From Micropterix aruncella (taxonomy: Eukaryota > Arthropoda > Insecta > Lepidoptera > Micropterigidae): DNA of 64,000 nucleotides. Positions 12,691-26,100 of the stretch are shown piece after piece. The DNA lies in NCBI GenBank assembly GCA_944548615.1, contig OX155980.1, positions 38,382,313 to 38,446,312 on the forward strand, read 5' to 3'. The position numbers and the translations under genes were made by a program. Numbering within the stretch: position 1 is the first letter of the stretch; every line of letters starts with the position of its first letter. The notes under the pieces are model-generated. The model saw nothing but the letters and a program-made list of their open reading frames with translations. It had not been told where the DNA came from and made no database searches.

Positions 12691-13712
12691 ATAGAAGAAA
12701 TAAACAAATCATTATTTATGATATATTTTTCCCTTTTTCCCGCTTCTCTTTAGGAGTTCTTTAGGTATGGCGAATTAGTCATTTATATGGCGAATTTTTA
12801 ATAAAAACCGGGATTTTTTATTGCTTAATAAATATTAACAATAAAAATTAATCAAGTGTTATATTTTCTCTTTTTAAACTCCCGGTTATTTATTCTCCCA
12901 GGGTTAAATTTTGAAAAAAAAAACCGCCAAATACGTATCTTATTATTTTGAAAAAAGAGTATTTCCCTGAATTTCAATTTAATATAATAGCATAACTGGT
13001 TATTGAGATATTATTTTCCCTTTTTCCACCCCTTTAGGGATTGAATTTCTAAGAATCCCTTAATCCCTATTACTGAATTTAAAGAGTCCCCTTTCTCCCT
13101 AAATTTTGCTTTTCTAGCTTTAATGTATATATTTTTCCCTTTTTGCCCGATTACTTGCTTTTGGAATTGTTTGGCGGTATGTGAATGAGGAACTTCAGTA
13201 CAATTTCTAGGTATTTGTATGAAGAACATTTAACAATTAAAACTGGTCTGATATTTCGTCGGGCTTAAGATATAATATAAAAACCGTAAAGCCACATTAT
13301 ATATTTCTCCCTTTATCAACTCTCGATTATTCCCTTCTTAGGTTAACTTTTGAAAACCGCCATATACCTTATTATTTTAATATTAGATTATTTTACCCGA
13401 CTTTCACGTTTATAGCTAAACCGGTTATAGAGATATCGTTTTTCCCCTTTTGACCCTTGTAGGGTTTGAATTTCGAAAAATCTCTATTAACAAAGTAAAA
13501 TGCCCATTACGTAATTTTAAAAGCCGAATATTTGCTCTAAATTTTATTTTACTTTATTGACTTTATATATTTTTCCGATTTTTATACTCCCGATTAGTCT
13601 CCCGATTAGACAACATTAGATAGACTTGCTCCCCTTAAAGAGAATATTAGATAACCACCTAAATAGAATTTGTAGAAATTTAAATAGGGAACGTATTTTG
13701 AGTAAAACCGAT

Positions 13713-13750
13713 CTGATATTTAATCGAACTTAAGTTCGATTAAATATCAG
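13713..13750. repeat. perfect 38 bp palindrome within the satellite
   Basis: Reads ctgatatttaatcgaactt followed directly by its reverse complement. It is made from the unit's own 'tgatatttaatc..acttaag' text turned back on itself. Confidence 0.93.
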
Positions 13751-13882
13751 AACTCTTAAGAGTTATTAGAAAACCCGCAAAAAAATATTTTACCACTTTT
13801 CGATCACTGGAACCACGATGATTCCCTTCAAGAGATGTTTAATATAATTTTTAGGCATTAATTTGAGGAACCTTTTTTACCC

Positions 13883-13913
13883 ATCGGTTGTATGGGAAAC
13901 CCATACAACCGAT
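13883..13913. repeat. 14 bp perfect inverted repeat, 3 bp loop
   Basis: atcggttgtatggg, AAA, then the exact reverse complement. Lies inside the satellite array where other units have unrelated text. Confidence 0.93.
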
Positions 13914-14490
13914 CTAAAATCGACGTTGTGAGATATTAGGAAAATGGTAAAAAACCATTTCAACTCTTTTCCATCACTTCAACCTCGATTATTCCCTTCA
14001 AGAGATCTTGAAGAAAATTCCTAAAATTATGTCTAGGCATTTATATGGGGAACCTATTTTGAGTAAAATTTATCTGATATTTAACCGTAATTAAGAAATA
14101 TTTAAAAAAAACCGCTAAAAAAACATTTAACCGATTACTCCCTTAAATAGATGTTTAGGGGAACATCCTGAATTAAATTTTTAGGCAATTAAGTAGGCAA
14201 TAATTTTTGAGAAAAACCGACCGAATATTTAATCAGACTTAAGAGATGTTAAGAAAACTGCAAAAAAACAATGTAGCCTGTTTCGGTCACTTCAACCCCG
14301 ATTAGTCCCTTAAAGAGATGTTAAGGGAAAAATTCAGACTATAATTTGTAGACATTGATTTGGGGAACCTTTTTTGAGGAAAACCGACCTGATATTTAAT
14401 CGGACTTAAGAGATATTAAGCAAACCGGAAGAAAAAAATGCTCTTTTCGATCACTTTAATCCCGATTATTTCCTTCAAGAGATCTTCATT

Positions 14491-15501
14491 CGCGACTTCC
14501 TTGTGTGAAAAATAATAATATAATGTAATTCACATTCTATGTATGTATGTATCTGTTAATAGGATAAAGTTTAAATAACGATATTTATTTTATTTATTTT
14601 ATTATTCGTCTGGATTTGTATCTTCTCTATTTGTAAATAATTTGAAAATATACTCTTCAAGTAAATTCAAACAAAAAAAAACTAACTTTGTTATAAAAAA
14701 TCCGAGTAATTAGTTTTTAAAAGTTGACTTACTTATAGCTCCTATAAAAGTTGTCTTACTTATAGCTTTCTCAAAATTAAATAGTCTATTCATTTTTTTA
14801 AAACTTTTTTTGTACTGTCGGGCGTTTATTTAACATATTTCTGCATAGAATATTTTTAATTGTATTTTTAAATTTTGTTGTTATACTGCTTATTATAGAT
14901 ATAAACAATATGGCGAAGAGCGAGCATTTTTGTGTTAGCGCGATGTAGCGGTCGGTTGTGCTGGCCGAGCGAACTCGGTATTCAGGTCCGACGTCGGATA
15001 TTTTCAGTCACCGCTAGCGCCCTCCTCCTAAAATGGAACCGAGTAACGCGATCCAGCCTCCCCCTCTTCCCCCTCGGCCCCCGCTCGCGCTTCAGCGCCA
15101 CGCCCCCTGCCCCCCGACCGTGCAGCTTCCTCCTCCGTAAAATTATTATGCTCTCTTTTTCGTCACATTACGAACGGCGAAAAACAAACCCGGGGCAATT
15201 CGTCACTCGCCATTTTTTCTTACATTATTTACCGACTGTGTCATGCACATTCTATTACGCAGCGAAATATACATCGCATTTAATGTACATATCTTATTTT
15301 ACCGCACCGGCTTGTTCTCAAATATATGTAACGTCTAGAAATGAATCTACAGTTTCTCTTATCATACAAGAAAATGGGAAGAAACGTAGGAGCCACATTC
15401 TCGGTGCTCCCACGGCATAATGAATTTGTACTATTATATAGTTTTACCTTCTTACACAGCGAAATCACGTCTATCTAAATAAATATTTTTCTTTCTTGCA
15501 G
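14491..15501 (+). other. region upstream of the first seen sls exon
   Basis: AT-rich to about 14.9 kb, then a GC-richer stretch (14,920-15,140) with TATA-like text before it (ttatagatataaacaata) and an initiator-like tcagt at 15,005. It could hold an alternative promoter or a 5' untranslated exon of sls, but no start codon in the right phase with a donor was identified. The last ~80 bp is a normal intron end leading to tttcttgcag. Confidence 0.3.
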
Positions 15502-17149
15502 TGGAGGAGAATGTGGTCGACAGACTGCCGTTAAACGTACGCCCCGGCGACCCCTCGCCGCCCATCTTCGAGCAAATCTTCAAAAACGCCAGATTTGCGC
15601 AGGGCGGAAATGCAAAATTCGAAGGCAAACTTCGAGGAAACCCCAAACCCATCGTGTCATGGACGCGAAAGAAAGCGCCCCTCGTGGAATGTGGCAAATA
15701 TAGCATGAGCTACAACGAGCAAACTGGCGACGTCTCCCTCCTCATCAAGCACATCGGTCCCGGCGACGAGGGCGAGTACACGTGCACCGCGAGGAACCAG
15801 TACGGCGAGGCCATCTGCTCGGTGTACATACAGCCCGAAGGCGTGCTCGTGCCCCACGGCAAACACCAAATGGTCCAGCAGACCAGCGAGGCCACCATGC
15901 AAAAAACCTTCGGCGCACAGGCTCATTCCACGTACCAGAAAATAGAAAAGTCTGAAAAAGTCGCCTACACCAATGGCAACGCTCACCAATCAGTTGAAGA
16001 TTTCAAAGTGGACACTTTCGAATACCGTCTGCTGCGAGAAGTATCTTTCAGGGAGTCTCTCACGAGGCGTTTTATCGGCGAGAGCGATGTCTCCCTGAGC
16101 AATACGCTCGAGAAGTCGCTCGGGCCGCCGGCGCCCCCTAAAATTGCCCAGAAACCGCGTAACTCTAAGATTCAGGAAAGCAGCAACGCACACTTCCAAG
16201 TTCAACTATCCGGAAACCCTAGTCCGAGGGTCACCTGGTTCAAAAACGGCCAAAGAATCTCAAAAACGAATAAATACCAAATAACGACTATGCAAAATCA
16301 GGCTTCTCTCGAGATTAGAAATACGGAGAATACGGATATGGGCCACTACACGATGCTGGCGGAAAACCCCAACGGGTGCACGGTGACCTCCGCCTATCTG
16401 GCGGTGGAGCCGACGCAGGATACTTTCGCGGCGGAGCAAAAGTCCGTAGCGCCAGAGTACGCGGCGTACGCAGACCGAGCACCGGAGGTCGACGAGAAGG
16501 CGCTGGCGCCGCACTTCGTGAAGGTGAGCGCGGACCGCGACGTCACAGAGGGCAACATGACCCGGCTGGAATGCCGCGTTACCGGCAGGCCCTACCCCGA
16601 GGTCACGTGGTACATCAACGGCGTGCCCGCCAGGGACGACTACAACCACAAAATCCTCGTGAACGAGGCCGGCGGCCACGCGCTCATGATCACCAACGTA
16701 GGCCGCGCCGACAGCGGCATCGTCACCTGTGTGGCGCGCAACAAGAGCGGCGAGAACTCCTTCCAATGCCAGCTCAACGTCATTGAGAAGGAGCAGATCG
16801 TAGCGCCGAAATTCGTCGAGAGATTCAGCACCCTGAACGTGAAAGAGGGCGAACCGATAGTGTTAACCGCGCGTGCCGTGGGGACCCCCACGCCGCGAAT
16901 TACTTGGCAGAAGGACGGAGTGCCAATCTCATCACAACCCGACCTACGAATAATGACAGACGGTGGAGCCTCCACGTTGGATATAAGGCAAGCCAAGGCG
17001 TCGGATGCAGCGTGGTATCAGTGCACGGCTCAGAACGTTGCAGGCTCCACCGCCACGCGCGCGCGCCTCTACGTACAAGTGTACAGAGAGCCCGCGCCTG
17101 AACAGAAGCGACTTCACCTTCCTAGACCGACTAAAATTATCGAACCTGA
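15502..17149 (+). CDS. sls: sls exon: N-terminal Ig1-Ig4
   Basis: Follows a pyrimidine-rich acceptor (tttcttgcag) and opens with two bases that complete a codon from an unseen upstream exon, so the first in-frame residues are not a start. Four Ig domains occupy roughly residues 20-112, 210-305, 335-430 and 435-530. The first carries 'PPIFEQIFKNARFAQGG' and an F-strand 'GEYTCTARNQYGEA', as I recall for the N-terminus of Drosophila Sls. The Ig1-Ig2 spacer (about 100 residues) is Gln/Ser/Lys-rich and long compared with the later linkers. The third and fourth domains lack the D-F-G-[YF]-V kettin signature, so they are ordinary I-set domains. The exon ends in GA before gtaagt; the next exon supplies G to give Glu. 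Third-codon GC is high compared with the downstream spring exons. Confidence 0.93.
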
Positions 17150-20100
17150 GTAAGTGTACGAATCCCTACTAAAATTATTCTTATTCACTGCTCTTTTTTA
17201 TGATATTTTTATTCTACAGGCCCGCTCCAGGACCGGAAGTAATTTATTTACGACATGTGGAACGGGCCAGGCCTTACTTACCCCCTGGCGAAGAGGACCG
17301 CATCTATCCCCCTCCCCAGTTTATAGTTCCTCTTAAGAACGTTTCGCAAGTCGAAGGAAGTAAAATTCATTTCGAGACCAGAGTGGAACCAGTCGGAGAT
17401 CCGACAATGGAAATCGAGTGGTATAGAAATGGACATTTAATGGAAGCCAGTCAGTATAACAATCCTACTTAATCACTTTATATCGTTTAACACATACTAA
17501 TACTTTTTAAATATATTTTAGGTTCTAGAGCGACTTCCATGTTTAAATTCGGGTATATATCTCTGGACTTGTTGAGCATTATCATAAATGATAGCGGCGA
17601 ATATGTATGTCGGGCGAGGAGCTCGACTGGAATCGCCGAAACGAAAGCATTGCTTCAAGTCCAACCGAGAGCCTCCATCGAAAAGACGAGTCAACACCCG
17701 GAAAGTCTTCCGCATATACAACAGCTAGAAGACTACTCCCGTTACCAGACGCAGGAAAGCGTCGAGGAGCAGATCGCCCAACGTCCCCACTTTATTCGTC
17801 CGCTACAGGACCTAGGAGAGCTGCAGGAGGGCCGCAATGCCCACTTCGAAGGGCAATTAGCCCCCGTCAGCGATCCAACGATGAAAGTAGAGTGGTACAA
17901 GGACGGTAAACCTATAACGGCCAGCTCGCGAATCACGTCAATCTTCAACTTCGGCTACGTCTCCCTAAACATCATGCACCTACGGGCTGAAGATGCTGGT
18001 TCGTATACCGTGAGGGCCATAAATAGGTTAGGCGAAGCGATCAGCTCGGCGAGCATCAAAATCGCTGCGAGGAGTACTGTCACAGGCGACCTCGGCATAC
18101 CCGAGCAGCAGCGCTATATCGAGAAGACCGAACAGCTGGAGGCTTACCATCAGCAGCAGCAACAGCGCTACGTCATCGAGGCGCCTGAGAGTACGGTTCA
18201 ACCCGAATTCAAGACGCCACTCAAGGATCAACTTAACATAAGGGAAGGAGGATTCGCGCACTTCGAAGCCCGCCTCGAACCGATCGGCGACTCGACTCTC
18301 AAGGTTGAATGGTTCAAGGACGGGCGACCGGTCGAAGCTAGTTCCAGAATAACGACATTCTTTAATTTCGGTTACGTCGCACTCACCGTCAAAGCGGTGT
18401 CAATCCACGACATCGGCCGCTATACTTGCAAGGCATCTAATAAGGTCGGCACGGCCACTACCAGCGCCGACTTGAGCATTGTCACCAAAAAGGACATTAT
18501 CATGGATTCGCAGCACCCAAGCGGCTTGGAAAAAATCCAACACTTGGAAGATATGAGCAAGTATATCCGAAAGGTCCAAGAGGATGTGCAAGTTGTACAG
18601 AAACCTCGTTTTCTGGGACCGTTAAAAGGAACCAATAAAATTGTCGAGGGACAGCGAGCTCACTTTGAGGCAAGAGTCGAGCCACAAAGCGACCTAACGA
18701 TGGTAGTCGAATGGTATTTTAATGGAAAACTAATAAAATCTGCTAATCGTATCCAGACGTATCATGACTTTGGATACGTGGCATTAGATATCCTAGATGT
18801 CCGCGATCAAGATGCGGGCACGTACACTGTCGTTGCCCGAAATGCATCCGGTGAAGCCCACCTTAGCTCATCTATGATTGTAGAAGGTACAGCCACGATC
18901 ATTTTTATCACAATAACCTAAGTATTCAATTATTATACGAATTTATTTTTTTCAGTTCGTTCTAACATCGACACTTCGAGCATCCACCGAGGATTATACG
19001 AGAAGACAAAACACTTAGAACAATCCAAGCATGTTGAACCTCAGTACGACATAGAGGAAATATCAAAATCAAAACCGATCTTTGTTCAACCTCTGTCCGA
19101 CCCTAAGCCCGTGAGCGAGGGCAAGAATATCCACCTAGAGTGCCGACTGGAACCTATGGGCGATCCCACAATGAGGGTTGAGTGGTACCACAACGGCAGA
19201 CCTGTTACGGTCGGCTCTCGATTTAGGACTTATTATGACTTCGGTTTTATCGCGTTGGATATAATTCATGCAACTTCTTTGGATTCAGGAGAATATACGG
19301 TACGAGCGATCAATCATCTTGGTTCGGCTCACACCTCCGCCATCGTGAGAGTCATTGAGAAAAGTGGCATTCTCACAGAAACCCAAAATGAGCAGGCGTT
19401 TGAACAGATTCAGATGTTGGAGGATTCGGAAAGGCGATCTCGCCAACAGGTGGATGACATCACCGTATTACAATCGCCGCAATTTTCTAGATCCTTGCAT
19501 AATATCGAGACGATAGAAGGGACCAATGTACATATGGAATGCCGACTCCAGCCCGTCGGAGACCCGACGATGAAAGTGGAATGGTTCTGCAACGGTCGGC
19601 CGATTAAAACGGGACACAGATTCAGGCCCGCTTACGACTTCGACTATGTCGCCCTCGACCTGTTGAGTGTATATCCAGAAGATTCAGGAGTGTACACGTG
19701 CCAGGCAAGAAACCAACTCGGGGAAGCAGTTACTTCCTGCGCTCTCAGAGTCCTCGCGAAGAAAGACCTACTTCTCGAATCCCAACACCCGTCGGGATTG
19801 GAAAAGATACAGTATTTGGAGGACGCATCGAGGTACAAGAGATCTGAGGTCATGGAAGAGGAAATTAATATCAAACCTCACTTCGTGACGAAGCCAAAGT
19901 CTTTAGAAAATATGATGGAAGGGCAGCATGTTCACTATGAATGCAAATTGGAGCCGGTGACCGACCCCAATCTTAAAGTAGAATGGTTCAAAAATGGCCG
20001 GCCAGTTACCATCGGCCATCGTTTCCGACCGATTCACGATTTCGGTTATGTCGCTCTCGATATCATCGATGTGATCGCCGAGGATTCGGGTGTGTATACG

Positions 20101-23100
20101 TGCCGAGCCACCAATCTGGTCGGCGCTGACGAAGTCACCTGTCACCTAGCATGCAGAGGCACGGCCGACATCGTCAGAGCTTCTCAAAATCAGTCCGGTT
20201 TTGAACAAATACAAGTTTTGGAAGACAGGGGACGTTATCAGCGCAGGGAAGTCACTGATGAGATCACTAAACAAGTTCCAATTTTTACAACGTCCCTTAA
20301 AAATGTCGACATTAAGGAAGGGCAGAGGGCGCATTTCGAATGCCGCCTCATACCAGTGTCCGACCCAACGATGAAGGTCGAATGGTACCACAATAATCAG
20401 GCTTTGAAGAGCGGATCCCGTTTTACGGAGACGAATAATTTCGGATTCGTAGCTTTAGATATACTGGCGTGCCTGCCCGAGGACTCCGGCACGTATACTT
20501 GCCGAGCCGTGAACGCGCTAGGCGAGGCGGTCACTTCAGGCATAGCGATGGTTCACTCTAGAAAATCCATTTATCTAGAATCTCAGCACGAGAGTGCATT
20601 GACTAGACTCAATCAGCTGGAGGATACGTCTCGGTATCAACGGCAGAGTGTTCAAGACGAGTTCGTCAGCCAAGCACCAGTCTTCACATTGCCTCTGAAA
20701 GACGTGCGAGTGGCAGAGAACCAGGCCACTCACTTTGAGGCTCGCCTTATTCCCGTCGGAGATCCGAAATTGAAAGTGGAGTGGTTAAGAAATGGCGTTT
20801 CGATCGAAGCTTGTGAGTAATCTACCTATTATATATTTAAATCAATTAAAATGGCAAAATTTAAAATACAACATTTTGTTCCAGCGAATCGCTTAACAAC
20901 GATGAATGATTTCGGTTATGTGGCTATGAATATGAAATATGTAAATCCTGAGGATTCCGGAACGTATACTTGTCGCGCGGTCAACGATTTAGGAGAAGCA
21001 GTTACTTCTGCAACGCTTTTCGTTCAATGTGCGTACGACAACAAAACGTTTTTAAATAAATTTAATTTCAACAAAATATGTTTTTATTTTTATTATGCTG
21101 ATTTTAGCTAAAGCATCGCTGCAACTTGAGACTCAGCATGAGAGCGCACTGGAGAAAATTAGGACTCTGGAAGATTCATCGAAATATCAGCGACGCGAGG
21201 ACGTAGATATAGCGGTAAACCAAGCTCCCAAATTCATAACTCAGCTGAACGGTCCGTCCAACTTGGTTGAAGCGCAAAGTGCTCACTACGAGTGCAGGAT
21301 CGAGCCATATCCTGATCCCAATTTAAAGATCGAGTGGTTCTTCAATGGCAATGTATTGCAGAGCGGTCACCGCTACAGAACTACGTACGATTTTGGATTC
21401 GCCGCTCTTGACATTCTCACCGTATACGCCGAAGATTCCGGCGAATACACTTGCCGCGCTACTAACAAGCTGGGACAAGCGCAGTCTTCGGTCAAACTAA
21501 AAGTTCAATGTGAGTATAATCAATAATATAATCATCGGATCCGATCTACGATGTTTTCTATAACGAAGTTTCGCCTAATCCGTAGTTTCGGCCTGTCACT
21601 TAAGTCCTTGTGATATTGAGTCCGAAGCATTTGGTCTAACTCTTCATTATGGTATTGGATACATCAATGTATATACTGGTATTGGCTTGTCCGAAAACTT
21701 CTACTTTAGATATGTAGCTTTTCCATTTGACCTTCATGATCACCCTAACCACATCTTAGTCGCGTCAAGTTTCTGTTTGTTGACTAAGGTCCGCAGGTAC
21801 CCCATCCATAAAGGAATGAATGTCATGGTCGGCTACAGAATGTCATGGTTTTGGAAATCTGAAGCTCAGAGTAATTCATTCTCCGTGGACGGTTTTTATT
21901 TTACCTCTATATATAAGTGAATTATCGATGTCGAACCTTGCCTATCTCATGCACCTATAATCTATAAAAGGTCAGGAAATTCACTAACATTGAAACAAAT
22001 TCTCGAAAAAAAGCAAAACCCGAGAAGAGGGATATTAATGTTAGACAATTTGATACTGAGGCAGATCCCAAAAAAGGAGTTCGGTTTACCTAAAAAACAA
22101 TTGAGGTAATCAGCCATTGACGCAGGTCATTCTGACAGTGTTGCTGCTGTCACATAACGCGAGTGGAAAGCCCACGAGGACGTGAGAAGCTTGAGAGATA
22201 TAAAGATCTTGATGATTCCGAAAATCTCTTCCAACTTGAAATACAGATACTTCGATGACTTTTATCGTGTCTTCCATGATGTGTTTTCTTTAAGAACCAC
22301 AGAGGAAAACACTAAGTTTTAGGTGTAGGCCATATTTATTGTGTTTGTCCTCCTGTTCAATCTTGTTATTTGTCCTCGGGATTCCCCGAATTTATTAAAT
22401 ACTGCTGTTTCCTTCGTGAAACGATCTCAAGTGCTTCTAGCGCTGTAGTTTTTAACCTAGGCCGCCAAGTGAAATAGTTTCAGCTGTTTATTTATTTGAT
22501 GAAACAACTATAACTTCATATTTATTGCAGCTAAAGCCTCGATTATCAGAGACACTCAACACGAGAGCGCACTGGAAAAGATCCAGTATCTTGAAGACGA
22601 CAGCCGCTATAAGCGCATCGTGCGAGATGACAGCTTCGTGTCTGAGAAGCCTCAGTTTGGAAAGCCTTTAAAGAGCGCCCAGGTAAACGAAGGGTCTCCG
22701 GTGCACTTAGAGGCCACTCTCACGCCAGTTAATGATCCTACCATGAGAATCGACTGGTACTGCAACGGAAGGCCCATACCGCAAGGGCACAGATTCAAGA
22801 CTACTTACGACTTTGGATACGTGGCTTTGGACATTTTGTATGCTTACGCAGAAGACACTGGTACATATATGTGCAAAGCTACTAATGCGGTTGGAGAGGC
22901 TGTGACCACTAGCAGCATAAACGTTGAAGGTAAAATTATTTTTTAACGTATTTATTCAAAAAAATGTTATGGCTCTATTTTTGAATGTCTAAGCACATTT
23001 GCATTTTCGATGTTTTTAGCCAAATCCGGTCTATACTTGGACACATTAGACGAACAGCGTCTCAAAAAGATACAAGAACTGGAAAGGTACGAGCGACCCA

Positions 23101-26100
23101 CAGTAAAAGAGGAGGAGAAGCCAGGACAAAGGCCGGTCTTTTTGACTCCATTGATAAACTTGGAGAATTTAAAAGAGGGCGATAGGGCCCACTTGGAATG
23201 CCGCGTTGAGCCCATTAGTGACCCCGATCTCAAGATTGAATGGTACCTGAACGGCAAACTGATCAGAGCGGGACACAGATACAGAAAGATACACGACTTT
23301 GGATACGTGGCTTTGGACATATTGTACACTTACAGCGAAGACTCCGGAACGTACATGTGCAAGGCAACTAATAAGCTGGGAGAAGCGGTCAATACGTGCA
23401 CCATCAAAGTGGCCGGTAAGTCTTTTATTTAGGTACATAGTTAAAGGGACATTATATTTTATTTAATTAACTATTTAATCTCAGGGCACCGCAGCGTTAT
23501 ATTTGACACTCAGCACCCTAACGGCCTGGAAAAGATCAGACTGTTGGAAGCCCAGGGTCATCCTCAAAGGCTCGAGGTCGAAGAACCACCGGCCGGACCT
23601 CCGAGGATAGTCACTGAACTGAGAGGCTCTACTCACGTATTTGAAGGTCAGACAGCCCACTTCGAAGGTCAAGTAGAACCCATTCATGATGCGAACCTAA
23701 GAATAGAATTCTATCACAATGGGAAGCCACTACAGTCCGCTTCGAGATTCCATATCACGTTCGACTTCGGGTATGTGTCTTTGGACATTCAGCATTGTGT
23801 GCCCGAAGACGCGGGCACTTATTCCTTCAAGGCTATCAATGCCCTCGGTCAGTGTACGTCATCGATATCACTTAAGGTGACGGCAAAGGACAGCATAATC
23901 TCGGACTCCCAGCGCCCGGAAGGTCTTGAGAAGATTAGGGAGCTGGAGTCGGTTGGTCGTTTCAAGAGGCCCGACGTTCCCGAACCGGTCACTAGACAAC
24001 GACCAGTATTCACGCAACCCCTACAAAATATCGACAATATTGCAGAAGGCCAAACTGCCCACTTCGATTGTAGACTCATTCCTGTAGGTGATCCCACTCT
24101 CAAAGTGGAATGGTTCAGAAACGAGAAACTGCTCGAAGACAGTTCGCGTATAACGAAAACGCACGATTTTGGATACGTATCGATGACAATTACGCACATC
24201 AGAGAAGATGACCAAGGAGTTTACATGTGCAGAGCTTCCAATTCTTTAGGAGAAGCAGTCACAACTGCAGCAATGACAGTCAAATGTAAGTTATGATAAA
24301 ACAATAATAAGATCTACATTATTTATGTATATGGTTAAAAATGTATTTTCTTCCAACAGCCAAGGCCTCGATTCAGATGGAAAGCCAGCATCCGGAGGGA
24401 ATGAAAAAGATTCAAAGGCTGGAAACTGCAGCACCAGAAAAACCCGAAGAGCCTGAACCCGAATTTGGAAAACCCATTTTTACGCAAGTCCTCACCGGAC
24501 CTTCAGAGCTGTGGGAAGGTCAGCATGCTCATTACGAGGCTAGGGTTGTCCCAGTCGGAGACCCGAGCCTGCGATTCGAGTGGTACATTAATGGAGTGGA
24601 GCTAAAGATGGGTATGACTCTTTCTCTTTAGAGGCCCCTAAATATACCGACTTTATTTTTAAATTCTATTATATTTTTCACAGGGTCGCGATTTAGGACG
24701 ACTCATGATTTTGGCTTCGTTACGCTGGACATCAACTCAGTCGTGACCGAGGACTCAGGCTTATACATGTGCAAGGCGATCAACAAATCAGGAACGACCG
24801 TATCATCCATCTCATTAAAAGTAAAATCAAAGTCGACGATCGCCGATGAATCTTTACGGCCTGACTCCTGGGAGCAAATATGCCTGAAGGAAGCGGCGAT
24901 GAATAGAGTCCCAGAAATGTTCATCGATTCGACTCCTCTCCAGGCGCCGATTTTCACCACCCACCTCAAGAGTATCGATAAACTTTCCGAAGGACAGCAC
25001 GTTTATTTAGAAGCGCAGGTGGAGCCGCGCACCGATCCCAACCTAAGGATCGAATGGTTCAAGAATGGCGTTTCACTAACGACCGGTTCGCGAATTAAGA
25101 GCACTTTCGACTTCGGGCTCGTTACTCTATCCATTAATGGCATACGATTCAGCGATTCCGGAATCTACACGTGCAAAGCCACCAATAAACTCGGAGAAGC
25201 CGTCTCCACATCGTCCCTCAAAATAGAAGATGGCCATTGGCTGGTCGATGATACACTCCACCCAGAATCGATGGACAGAATCGGGCAACTCGAACAGCCT
25301 AAACCCAAAAAACTGGATTCGCCTGAACCTATATTCGAATCGCCCGTTTTTATAACGCATCTAAACAACATAACTTGTAAAGAAGGCGATAACATTCACT
25401 TTGAATGCAACGTTGAACCCTCGCGCGATCCTACTCTTAAAATTGAATGGTTCGTCGGCGGGAAGCCCTTGCCATCCGGATCGCGCTACAAGACCACTCA
25501 CGATTTCGGATACGTATCTCTCGACGTCACGCACACCTATGAAGAAGACTCTTCTATTTACACCTGCAAGGCCACTAATAGCAGAGGATCGGCAACGACG
25601 TCCGGGTCGCTGCGCTGCATCGGAGCCTCCAATATTTATCTAGACACTCAGCACCCGCAAGGCAAAGCAGGACTGGATGCGGTCACCAGCGCAGACGAAT
25701 CCCTCGCAAACAGATATACCCGACAGCCTTCCGGAGCCGAAACCGATTACCCAGCACCGGAATGGATAGTTCCCACTGCGAGAGAAGTTATTCTAAAGGA
25801 ATCCGACTCTCTATTTTTGGAAGGTCAAGTGGAGCCCAAGAACGATCCCAATCTAAGGATCGAATGGTACTTTAACGGAAAAGTTCTTGCGCATGGTTCC
25901 AGATTTAAAATGACAAGCGACTTTGGTTTTGTGACTTTGGAAGTGACCGACGTCTACGAGCGCGATAGTGGAATTTACACATGCAAAGCGATAAATAGAA
26001 AAGGCGAAGCGTTCACCTCCTCGACCATATTCTGCTCGAGCAAGGAAAGTTTGATCGAAAGAACTCAGCATCCTAAAGGCACAGAGGGATTAGAGAAGAT

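Larger units (their letters stand above)
12770..14490. repeat. degenerate tandem satellite, about 165 bp unit
   Basis: Recurring text 'cgattattcccttcaagagat', then 'gcattaatttgaggaacctt', then 'gagtaaaaccgatctgatatttaatc', then 'acttaagagatattaagaaaa'. Anchor positions near 13,813, 13,987, 14,134, 14,300 and 14,463 give spacings of about 145-175 bp. Copies left of 13.6 kb are weaker. No coding capacity. Confidence 0.75.

Noticed and set aside
14932..15420. 162-codon plus-strand open frame just upstream of the first sls exon
   Set aside because: No Ig or known N-terminal sls text, ends in a stop before the acceptor, composition unlike sls coding. Kept only as a possible promoter or untranslated region.
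15657..16766. Several minus-strand and alternative plus-strand open frames over the first sls exons (for example 16,260-16,766)
   Set aside because: GC-rich Ig coding leaves shadow frames. They have no recognisable domain, and the plus-strand Ig reading explains the sequence fully.
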